Below are positions 55,357 to 64,000 of a stretch of 64,000 bases of DNA, piece by piece. The position numbers and the translations under genes were made by a program. The notes below the pieces were generated by a model. That model did no database searches. It saw only the letters and a program-made list of their open reading frames with translations, and was not told where the DNA came from. This stretch comes from Cephalotrichum gorgonifer (lineage: Eukaryota > Ascomycota > Sordariomycetes > Microascales > Microascaceae): positions 330,648 to 394,647 of the forward strand of contig ONZQ02000003.1 of the NCBI GenBank assembly GCA_900312665.1, read 5' to 3'. Positions within the stretch are counted from its first letter, which is position 1. Each line of letters opens with the position of its first letter.

Positions 55357-56971
55357 TCAAACCATGTAGCGGAACCTGTCGACCGAGCGCTTCCCTTCTT
55401 CCTCGTGGACCTCACTCTCTGCCACCCCACCACCCATGAGCGGCCTCCTAACATCGCTTCCCACCCTCTCGTTCCACCTCGTCATGTAAACCCGCAGCAC
55501 CAGGCAGATTCCCGCCACGCCCAGCATGGCGACCGCGCAGGCACCCATTCCCGAGGCGAAGTACGGGGCGTCCGATGCCGGGTAGAGGCGCGTGCCCAGG
55601 AGCGGGCCGCACTGGCCCACCAGCTGGAGGAGGGCGAAGGAGGAGCCCTGCGACGAGGGCGTTGGCTGGTTGTTTATGGACCAGGTGACGGTCAGGCAGA
55701 CGACGGAGAAGAAACCGGCGCAGGCGGGGAAGAGGGCGAGGTACCTCAAGGTTGGGGGCAGGGAGAGGGGCTCGGAGAGGGCGAGGAGGGAGTAGCCGAG
55801 GCAGGAGAGGAGGGCGTGGAAGAGGATGAAGGGGGAGCGGGAGGCGGCGCGGTCGGAGAGGTGGGCGGTCAGGAGGACGGTGGCGAAGGCGAGGAGGTAG
55901 GGGGGGAAGGAGAGGGCCTGGGAGGCGAGCGGGGAGTGGCCGATCGAGCGGATTATGGTGGGGAGGAAGACGGGGAAGGAGGAGTAGGCCATGTTTGTGA
56001 GGAAGAACATGGAGGCCGTCAGCCAGGCGACGGGGGAGGCGAGGGCGCGGAGGGCGTCGGCGATCTGGATCCCGCCTCTCGGGGTCGCAGCGTCTGCGGC
56101 TGCTGACGCTGCGGAGGAGGAGGAAGGGGAGGAGGCGGTGGCGGTGGCGGAGGAGGAGGGGATTAGGCGGAGACGGGCGATCTTCCTCTGGCGGGGGGTG
56201 AGGAAGTGGGCGGTCTGCGGGGAGTCGGGGATGCGGTTCCAGGCCACGGCGGCAGCGATGACGGAGGGGAAGCCCTCTAGGAGGAAGAGGAGGCGCCAGG
56301 GAGCCACGGGGCTTGACTCGCCTAGTCTGACGATGAGGTAGGCTAGGGAGGAGGCGAAGGAGCTCGCGAGGGGGGCGGCTTGGGGGTTTTGATGTTAGTA
56401 CTGTGGGTTTCAATTTCAAAGGGGAAAGGAGGGTGGAGAAAAGAAAGGGGGTAGGGGGTGGGGAACACACCAGAAATAAAGATGGCGGTCCTGTAAGCCT
56501 GCTCCTCCCTCTTGAAGAAGAAGGAGAGGTAGAAGGGCACGCCGGTGAAGCCCGCCTCGCCGATGCCGAGCAGGGCGCGGAGGGCGATGAGGTAGGGGTA
56601 CGAGGTGACGAGGGCCTGCAGGGACGAGATGACACCCCAGGAGGCGACGAGGAGGGTGATATAGACGTGGGCGGGGACGACGCGCCAGAGGAGGGACATC
56701 CACTCGAAGAGGATGTAGGTGATGTAGAAGGCCGAGAGGGCCCACTCGTACCAGTCGTCACGCGGGGGCGTGGTCTGGAGGTCCTGGTCCATGCCGGCTA
56801 TCTTGGCGTTTCCGATGTCTTTGGAGGGAGGTTAGTTAGTATACGTTTATGGCACGGGGGGTTTCGTGTGAGGGGAGAGTGAGTGAGTGAGGGCAGGAGT
56901 GGAAGCGACAGAGTGGGAGTGAGAGTGAAGAGGTTATGGGCGAGAGTGAAGAGGGTATGAGTGAGGGGAGA

Positions 56972-57002
<31 letters not shown>

Positions 57003-57282
57003 GCTCACTAGATCGGTCAAGGAACGAAAACATGTACAGTAGCGCAACAAACACAACCAGCTTCCTATCAAGCGTCCTCACGACCTCGGCCTCCTCCTCG
57101 GCCGTATACCCCCTCGCGGCGTCGTCGCCCTCCTCCCGGCGCAGGAGCCCGTCCTCTTCCTCACCCTCGAACCCGTATCCGGGCCCGGGCCCGTCCCACT
57201 GCCCCACGCGCACGCGGTCGTCGGAGCTCAGGGACGACTCGCCGGGTGTGAAGCCCGGCGCCGACTGTGAAAAGAACGTCAT
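55357..57282 (-). CDS. Major facilitator superfamily transporter, DAL5/TNA1-like anion:cation symporter
   Basis: Three exons (57282-57009, 56818-56471, 56378-55357) give 547 aa. The splice of exons 1 and 2 produces the family signature FLDRSNIGNAKIAGMDQDL in the first transmembrane region. Loop 4-5 has RALLGIGEAGFTGVPFYLS and RREEQAYRTAIF-like charged residues (FFFKREEQAYRTA). A second six-helix half begins after a Ser/Ala-rich cytoplasmic loop (SSSATATASSPSSSS). Members of this group import vitamins, allantoate, nicotinate or small organic acids with protons; the substrate here is unknown. The long acidic N-terminus is unusual in length (about 75 residues before the first helix). A (CT)n microsatellite lies directly after the exon 1 donor. 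Confidence 0.9.
56977..57002 (+). repeat. Dinucleotide microsatellite (AG)13 in the MFS intron 1
   Basis: Perfect (AG)13, read as (CT)13 on the gene strand, starting 7 bases into intron 1 (57008-56819). Its position next to the 5' splice site could affect splicing. Confidence 0.9.
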
Positions 57283-58217
57283 CTTCTCTCTCCCCGCCTA
57301 TTTTCTTCTTGTTATCCCTTCGGGCGGCGGCGAGGGTTAGCGCCCCGTCTTCTCGAATCCCTGTCCCCCCGATTCAATAATCCCCGGCCTTGGTTGATAT
57401 TATGTTTCGGCAGGGAAACGGAGTGGGGTGGATGGTTTAAGCTCTCTGGGCAGGTGGAGCAGGTCCTAGAACCCTGGACCCCGGATTTGGTTGAGATCTC
57501 GCGCGATCCTGGATGTGTGGGAAATGGTTTTTAGATTCTAGTAGCACGTGGGGCACCTTTTCTCGTGGCTAGCACTGAGGAAGGGGAAGAAGCTTATTAT
57601 TAAAGTGATCCCGAATATGGGCTTCGCAAGGCTTTATAGGAGGGGGGATTGGGAATTTTAGTAAAGGTATTATTAAGGGCGCCGCTCCTTTCCCCGGAAC
57701 GAAAGCAAGAAAAAAAAAGTGAGTCGCGTGTCTTGTGACGAACTTTTTTTCGGGCCACATGGTCCAGGTGTGACCTTTTTGGAAGGGAGGAGGACGAGCA
57801 GGTCGCTTACGGGCGGTGTGATAGGCTGGGCCGAGCCCCCAGGGTTGCTGTGGTTCAGTGCCGAGAGCCCGATGCCGGTGAGGCGGAGCGGGGGGATTAA
57901 GCTCACTCGTCATGGTGCTACCTATAAAGAGAGAATTTAAATATATAGCTATTATTGTATATTACCCATCTTTTCTTCCCTAGATATGTAGCAAACAAAG
58001 TTGATATCTACGCCAGACTCCCAGCACTCGAGGACAGCAACAGCCTTGTGATGATGTCAGAATTTTTGGCCATTGAGCCAAAAGTTCGTTTTATGCCCGT
58101 TATACTCTTGTAAGAGCAACACCAGCTTATATTTGACAGATGAACTCCAGGATAAGCCGCCACTTAGTCATTATATGTACCCGTGGCATTGAGGTACCCA
58201 ACACATCTAACCCCATA
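57283..58217. other. Intergenic region between MFS gene and kinase remnant
   Basis: About 930 bp containing the MFS promoter. A CCACTTAGTCATT sequence at 58160-58172 is also found at 46030-46042, but this is not above chance. The stretch 57970-58110 has one open register with no recognised family. No gene is called. Confidence 0.5.
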
Positions 58218-59032
58218 CTAGGACATCAAGCTCGGATCAGGATTCACCAGCCATTGTCGCATCGTTCTCAACGCTGCCAAGTCTTGCTCTTTTGCCGAAA
58301 TATTATACGGCTCCTGGCCCCAGCCGGGGGTGCCGCCCGATATCAACTTCGTCCCAAACGGCCGGCATGACCCAAAGTCAATCAGAACGGGCACAGTATC
58401 CTCCTTCAACATGATATTGCTTGGCTTCACGTCGTTGTGTGCCAGCCCTAAGGAGTGCAGATAGTATACTGCCGACTCCAGCTTCTCATAAAGGCCTCGT
58501 GGTCTTTCAGGGGCCCATGGCCATCTTGAAAATGCTCTGCCAGTGTACACCCGTAGCGCTTTAAGGCTATTCCCTTGAGACGGCCGTCTTCCACGAAGCA
58601 GCCGTAATACTGGACAATGTTCTCGTGAGGTGTCTTCGAGACTCGCTCCATGATCTGCGCCTCCGATAAGAGGAGCTCTCCGATCCAGCTGTGATCGCCG
58701 GGGATGTCGTAATGGATGAGCGCCGGCCGCTTGACAAACAATGGGACGCTGGTCGTTGGTACTACAGTAAGGCGTGAATCTTGGGGTATTTTCGGGTATA
58801 TTTCGTCATCCGGGACACGCTGCAACAATGACTTCGCCTCCTCTATCGTAATATCCGACAGTCTCTTGGGGATCTCCGCAAAATAAGCGTCGCCGCCTAG
58901 GCAGAACTTCCACAACATTGTGGTGCAGGGGGCCCCTGGGGCATCTAGTTGGCATGTGCCTATATTCCCATCAAAGTCGGCGAACGATTTGATTTCGTGG
59001 AGCTGTTTGATACCACTGGCCGGCACCGCCAT
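58218..59032 (-). pseudogene. Protein-kinase-like gene broken by a frameshift
   Basis: The first half (59032 to about 58490) carries an N-lobe-like sequence ending in the hinge-like IALKRYGCTLAEHFQDGHGP. It is read in one frame to a stop soon after. The second half, in the next frame, carries the catalytic core YLHSLGLAHNDVKPSNIML and LIDFGSC. The break lies at a three-base A run (58490-58492, TTT on the gene strand), where one missing base would account for the shift. The HxD-type catalytic loop has His-Asn-Asp (HND), which keeps the catalytic Asp; the DFG motif is intact. The C-lobe is short, ending soon after EQDLAAL. It may be a real pseudogene or a homopolymer sequencing error. The family of small fungal kinases it resembles has no assigned function. 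Confidence 0.65.
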
Positions 59033-59650
59033 AGCGAAGGAGACTGAAAAGAGAAAGGGTGTCAGGCTGGACCAGATGAGGATGGTGACGTAAATACTCA
59101 GTTCATAGAAAGAGGCACCACTCGCTTTATAATATTTCCGCCGGGCTGGGCTCCTCCTAGCCGCCGCACCGGGCCAATGCAGCTCACTCCGCCCTGTACC
59201 ACCTCACTTGGAGGGGAGGGGGAGGGAGGGCAAGGCCTGGGGGGTGTAAGGACTTGGGAGTGAGTTTTGAGAACGAAAGATTCGAACACCAAGGTCGAGA
59301 GGGAGAAGAGGGTACTTTATATATCATCTATGAAGGTAGTGATGGTTTATATAATATACACACTAAATAATAGGAATTCCCGCTAAACTACGGAGTAGAG
59401 CCTTCTCGTTATCAACTTTACATAGTAAGTGTACTCTGCATATTATGTATTACTGCTTCTGCTATGTTTATTTGTCATAATGACTTTATTTTCGTGGAGT
59501 CTTACGCCCCACTTTTCTTCACCCCACCTTTCAAATGTTTCTCTCTCCCCCCACCATGGATACTGTCCCATTCAGCGCGTCACGATTAGCCGATTCAACG
59601 TATCACAATCATACCAAGAGAGAACCTGGCGAAACATCGATATTGGCGCG
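59033..59650. other. Divergent intergenic region, kinase remnant / coiled-coil gene
   Basis: About 620 bp with AT-rich stretches at 59320-59450 and a CTACGGAGTAG copy of the TACGGAGTA motif at 59390. It holds the promoters of both flanking genes. No other gene is recognised. Confidence 0.55.
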
Positions 59651-60287
59651 ATGGACCTGCAACAACCTAATTTTGAAGAGATTGCCGATGAGATCCATCG
59701 ATTTGGAGATGGGATCAGACTTTGTGCCAACCTCCCAGCTATCGCTGGCGGCAACGAGATCCTCCAAGCTCTGAATAATATGGCTCAACAATTTCTCGAA
59801 ATGCGACAAGAGATGCAAGCACTAGGCCGTAGAGTTGATGCGCAGTTCAACTCGTTAACAATCGAAATGCGGGCTCGGTAAGTCATCCTAGTACGACGGA
59901 CGGGTATTAACTTTACAGCCTGTATCGGAAAGCCTAACTTGTTCCTCTTTTCATATTAGGGACCAAAATGCAGCAGCCCGCATGTATAACAGTGTTGTTG
60001 TTACGCTACCGGATACCCCCATGGAACCTCTCTGCTCTCTGCGCACAGGCGAAGAGATTCCAAACTTCCCAAGGGCCATACGCGACGTCAATGCTCTGAA
60101 TCGTAAGATCTACCTAGACTCTTACTAGCAATGTTTACTTGACCTCTGGGGAATGAACTAACAGGTTCCAGAGCAGAGTATGGACATCATCTTCGACCAC
60201 CTCCTCCGCCCAGTCCCAGGCCAACATGTTCATATCACACAGAAGCGTCAGATGGTGCGGGTTCTGTGCGGGCTGATACGAGCATGA
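59651..60287 (+). CDS. Small coiled-coil protein of unknown function
   Basis: Three exons (59651-59877, 59960-60102, 60172-60287) give 161 aa. The N-terminus reads MDLQQPNFEEIADEIHRFG and the central part (NEILQALNNMAQQFLEMRQEMQALGRRVDAQF) is a strong heptad-type coiled coil. After RDQNAAARMYNS the C-terminal part contains FPRAIRDVNAL and ends in RQMVRVLCGLIRA. The splice choice for exon 3 (acceptor at 60170-60171 rather than 60163-60164) keeps that ending. The general pattern is familiar from uncharacterised ascomycete proteins, but I know no function. Starts further upstream in the same frame are possible (the frame is open to 59429). Confidence 0.65.
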
Positions 60288-60492
60288 AGGGAGGTGCAAA
60301 CGAGTCAATTACAAGCAGGAGTTTACTATTTTTTTAACGAGCGAGGAAAACAGGGGGATGCTGGATGGGGTAACTTTTACGGCGAGAGGAGACTTGGGAG
60401 AGGGGTTCGACCGTAGTAGCCATGGTACAAATGCGGAGTATGCAAGAGGTTGAGAAAAGAAAGAAAATAAAGACCTATTCCTATCTCCCTTC

Positions 60493-61251
60493 CTACCTGG
60501 CATTTTCACCCCTCTTGCCGAATAACCTCCTCAGCCCGCGCTTCCTCTCCGGCTTCATAGCTTCTACTGGCCCACCACCCCGGTGACCCTCCTCCAGTTC
60601 CTCCAGCCCCCCAGGCTCCCCGCCCTCTTCTCTCTCGGTGCTTTCCACGCCCTTGTCCTCGTCCTCGCTCCCGCTCCCACTCGCACTCCCTGTGTCCCGC
60701 TCCTCATCCCCGCAGACGACGACATACCACCCGATCTCCTCCCCAGCCTGCAACTGATCCCTCAGCCTCTCAAACCAGCCCTTCCCATCCACCACCACCT
60801 CCTCCCCGCCCTCCTTCCGCGCCGTCTCGCCACCCCCGCTCGCCGACCCGCCACTCCTCGCCCGCTCCTCATACGCCGCCATCTCCGCCGCGACGTCGAC
60901 CGACACGGCCACGCGCGCGACGTGGTCCGCGACATAGGCGTAGGGCGCGTTGAGGCGCCCGAGGTCCGACGGGTCGTACTCCTCCAGCAGGAACACCGGC
61001 CCGGAGCCAGGCCCCCCCTGTGACGACGGCGACGAAGAGGCGGACGAGGTCGTGGAGGAGGAGGAGCGCAGCGAGGGGGCCGCGGGCGCGGGCAGGAACC
61101 CAAAGACCTCGTGGAAGGTCTCGAGGATGGCGGCCGCAGACGCGGGCGCGATGATCCACTCCGGTGCTGCGTCGCCGATGTCGTTCATGGCTATGAAGAT
61201 GCGGATGTCGTGGCGGCGCCAGCGGAAGCCGTGGCAGAGGTACGTCGGCAT
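60493..61251 (-). CDS. FlbE-like fungal developmental regulator family protein
   Basis: Single exon, 252 aa. The start MPTYLCHGFRWRRHDIRIF, the central YAYVADHVARVAVSVDV and the ending LRDQLQAGEEIGWYVVVCGDEER are the conserved blocks of a fungal family that includes Aspergillus FlbE, an activator upstream of conidiation genes. Between blocks lie a Ser-rich insert and a Gly/Ser-rich loop. The C-terminal 60 residues are Glu/Gly-rich and end basic (KRGLRRLFGKRG). Membership is judged from block similarity only. The gene may be an FlbE paralogue rather than the orthologue, so no symbol is given. Confidence 0.65.
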   Translation of the reverse strand: MPTYLCHGFRWRRHDIRIFIAMNDIGDAAPEWIIAPASAAAILETFHEVFGFLPAPAAPSLRSSSSTTSSASSSPSSQGGPGSGPVFLLEEYDPSDLGRLNAPYAYVADHVARVAVSVDVAAEMAAYEERARSGGSASGGGETARKEGGEEVVVDGKGWFERLRDQLQAGEEIGWYVVVCGDEERDTGSASGSGSEDEDKGVESTEREEGGEPGGLEELEEGHRGGGPVEAMKPERKRGLRRLFGKRGENAR

Positions 61252-62129
61252 TTCTTCTTCTTCTTCTTTTGCCTTCTTCTTAGTTTGGGAGGGAAGTGCG
61301 TTGTTTATCTTTTCACAGCTCTCTCTCTCTCTCTGTCTGTCTCGATGGGCTGTTTTTTTTTTCCTCTTCTACTTCCGTTTCTCTACTAACCCACAGTCCC
61401 AGGAAAAAGAGAAGTCCGGACGAGATATCACCGGCTCGCCGGTCCGAGAACGTTGACAAGGATCCGCTCGTACCTTGATGGTGGGGCCGGCTGCGCGGGG
61501 GAGAGGCCGTGGGAGGTTGGAGTACAAGTATGTGGGTGGGTGTGTGGGTCGGGGCCGGGGCGGGGTTTGTTCAGGTAATGAATGACAGGTCGTAGTGATG
61601 GTCAGATGCGGGGAGGTAGTCTGCGTAAAGGGGAGGCTTCGTCTCTGTTTCGTCTCCGTCGCAGTTTCGAGTTTGCCTTAACAATATTATTTGATGAGGG
61701 AATTCTCCCTCCCCACTAATTAATTACCTTGTACATACTTCGAATAATGGTAGACAGGCTTACACGAAAGGACAGATGCATGAAACCCGTCTAAGTGTTC
61801 TCTGTTTTTATCCCCGCGAGATTTCAAATTCTTGGGGATTCCTATTCGTCTTTTCATTTCTTTTCCTCCTGTATTTTTACTTCGTCTTACTCTCACCCTT
61901 CCCGCCCCTCGTACCAACGCCTCGCGAACTAATACAGTCCGTAGGTTCTTCACCACCCACCCACCTCACTCATCGCGAAACGAAACACCTCGAGTCAATT
62001 CCAGCCAAGATAAAAATGAACGTGATATATTAACAATAGACAAACCATACCAAGAACTTTCTTAACACTCTACATTGATTAGCCGTCAGAAACCCATCCA
62101 TCACTCCTCCACTCTCCTGCCCTCCCCCC
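61252..62129. other. Intergenic region between FlbE-like and WNQTAADN-repeat genes
   Basis: About 880 bp. It holds a TTC-repeat tract directly before the FlbE-like start (61255-61280), CT-rich tracts, a GTACAAGTA half motif at 61523, and an AT-rich portion at 61670-61900. No gene is recognised. Confidence 0.55.
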
Positions 62130-64000
62130 TCAACCTAACCCACTCCCCATCGTCGTGTCTTGGGTATCAAACATAAAGTTAAAGTTCATATCCATATCCT
62201 CCATCAGCATGCTGCCCATGTCCCCTGAGAAATCGAGCTCCAATCCGTCCAACCCGCTCCCCATCCCCACCCTAGTCGCACTGGCTGGTGCTCGCACAGT
62301 GCCAGTAACCCCCGCCTCCCCCTGCATCATCGTCTTGAACTTCTCCAGAAGCGTCGGATTATCCGCCGCCGTGGTCGGCGTCCCAAGTATGACCTTCGCC
62401 CGCTCCCTCAGCTCCTCATCTGAGGGGAACGCCCCGCATATGCTCTTATGCTGGACCAGATCCTTTAGGCCCTCCTCCAGCTCTCTCGAGCAGAAGACCT
62501 TCGCCGGCGGTGGATAGCACGCCGGCGTCGTCTCGGCGGTCACTTGCATGCCATCCGCTTGTGCCTCGCGTGCGAGTAAGTCCGTCTTCCCGAAACCACC
62601 CGCGGGGAAGGCGTAAGGCGGCGCAAAGCCTGTGCCGCCCTGCTTCACGTCCCAGTCGTTGGTTGACGGGAGGCCCTGCCCGCCCCTGATTATCCCCATG
62701 TCAACTTTGAAGCGATAGAGCCACTCGGCGTTGTCCGCGGCCGTTTGGTTCCAAGGGTCATCACTAGTACGGGTGTTAGTTAGGACTTGAATCACAAAAG
62801 GGACGGCGCGAAGTGGAAGAAAAGGGGGAGAAAAGGGGGGGGACTCACTCATCGTACAGGATCCATCTGGCCTGGTGCTGTAGCTCTTCGTCTGAGGGAA
62901 TGTGCCTGTTCGGGTTGTTCGGCGACATCGCAGAAGCCGCCCACCTTCCCAGCTCGTCCGCTAGGCGTCTGAAGCAGTTTGCATCGTTGATGAACAGCTT
63001 CCCCGCGTGGAGGCTCTGCTCAGACATGCGTTCACGGGTGGGGCGCGGGAGTCCCTGGCTGAGCCCCAACGATGAGAGACCACCCGATGGGGAGGGCTGC
63101 TGCGTGCCACCGGCCGCCTCCGGCGGTGTCACGCCTCGGGAACCGCCCCCTTCACCTTGGCTGTGCCGCTTCCTGAACGCCGCCAGCCACAGCCTGTTGT
63201 CGGCCGCCGTCTGATTCCAGCCGTCCTCGATCTCGTAGATGATGATGCGCGCCTGGTTCTGCAAGTCCTCGTTCGTTGGCTCGATACCGAGCCTCCTCTG
63301 CATGTCCATGTACTGGCCAAGCTCCAACTCCAAGCGACTGTAGTTGTGAATCGTCGAATCTATCTTGCTCTTGTCTGTGGGCCGCAGCCTCCGGTCCTTG
63401 ATATCCTCGCTCCGCGGGAGATGGGCCCGCTGCCTGAAGGGCGCCAGCCAGCCCGTCGACGACTTGATCATCCGGATGAGCCAGTTGGCCACCACCTCGG
63501 ACGGGTGCGTCGAGATCTCCTCCATCTTGCCGACGAAGCAGCACGCCTCCTCCTGTAGCTCGTCATCCATGGCCGTCAGGCCCAATAGCTGCTTGCCCCT
63601 GACAAACTCATGCAGCGCATTCTCCAGCGGGCAGGCCTCGAACAGGTTGTCCTTGCCGTTAATCTTCAGGATCACCAGCCTGTTCTCCCTCTGTGATCGC
63701 AAGGGACCGAACTTCGCCTGCCGCACTATCTCCTCCGAAGACATGATGAGGTCTCGCAGCCACGACACGGTCGACGCGATCCCCTGTAGACAGATAACCT
63801 CGGAGGCGAAAATGATACGACAGGCTTCGAGCTGCAGCTCTTCGTCCGTTGGGGGGGCCGAGGACTCACGGTTGCCCGTGAAGTAGTCGAGCTCGATCTT
63901 GATTAGCTCGTACGCATTGCGAGGCGTCTCGGGTGGCGAGTTGCTTGGTGAGTACGGGAGAGGGGAGTTACGCTCGCCGTGAATAAGATCTATAGTCGGG
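62130..64000 (-). CDS. Protein with repeated DEELQ...WNQTAADN module and acidic C-terminus (5' end outside window)
   Basis: Two exons in the window: 64000-62849 (open to the edge) and 62763-62130, with splice GTGAGT...CTAG rebuilding YDDDDPWNQTAADN. Five related modules of about 40-60 residues can be picked out, each starting with a DEELQ-like block. They begin with TDEELQLEACRIIF, MDDELQEEACCFV, TNEDLQNQARIII, SDEELQHQARWIL and SDEELRERAKVIL. Modules 3 and 4 continue as WNQTAADNxxWLxxF, and the last as TTAADNPTLLEKF. The helical WL..F ending recalls CENP-B/Tc5-type helix-turn-helix DNA-binding units, an inference only. The C-terminus is acidic and hydrophobic (LELDFSGDMGSMLMEDMDM), like a transactivation region. 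I think this is a fungal nuclear regulator; no named family is assigned and the N-terminus is missing. Confidence 0.75.

Noticed and set aside
55448..56761. 437-codon minus-strand frame rich in Pro, Arg and Leu
   Set aside because: It is an antisense-frame shadow of the MFS transporter, which has a clear family signature in another frame.
46027..58172. Identical 16-mer CCGCCACTTAGTCATT at 46027-46042 and 58157-58172
   Set aside because: One shared 16-mer between any two places in 64 kb is roughly expected by chance, and flanks do not extend the match.

Overview
The window reads as nuclear DNA of a filamentous ascomycete (Pezizomycotina, probably a Sordariomycete). Genes carry short GT-AG introns with CTAAC-like branch sites, third codon positions are very GC-rich, and the families are fungal: peroxisomal Lon, a Zn2Cys6-PAS regulator, a FlbE-like protein and a DAL5-type MFS transporter. 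I assigned species-level identity to nothing. Two N-filled assembly gaps are present (12490-12509, 48605-48805).

Left block, 0-13 kb, is dense housekeeping: RPN1 (cut by the window start) diverges from RIO2; a lipid-kinase-like gene converges on RIO2; then TRM1 and an RBM26/27-type RNA-binding protein on the minus strand, the latter diverging from a peroxisomal Lon protease ending in Ser-Arg-Leu. From 13.05 to about 32 kb no conserved gene can be recognised. That 18-19 kb block is not AT-rich, is full of poly-G/C and hexamer microsatellites, and carries a strikingly over-represented motif GTAC(A/G)AGTAC, which recurs at 43-45 kb.

Middle block, 32-44.9 kb: a Zn2Cys6-PAS transcription factor with an 8-nt microexon, RFA2 (RPA32), a GNAT acetyltransferase, another 4.3 kb gene-poor stretch, and IDI1 (isopentenyl-diphosphate isomerase). 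Right block, 46.7-64 kb: a secreted GH16 glucanase, a MATE transporter with a gap and an apparent frameshift, LSM4, a long Ser/Pro-rich orphan, a DAL5-type MFS transporter, a frameshifted protein-kinase-like gene, a small coiled-coil protein, a FlbE-like regulator, and a protein with a repeated WNQTAADN-type module that runs off the window end.

The genes cover unrelated functions (proteasome, ribosome biogenesis, tRNA modification, mRNA surveillance, peroxisome quality control, replication, isoprenoids, mRNA decay). I see no secondary-metabolite cluster, CRISPR array, rRNA, tRNA or intact transposon. The feature with the best claim to novelty is the dispersed hexamer-phased GTACRAGTAC family.
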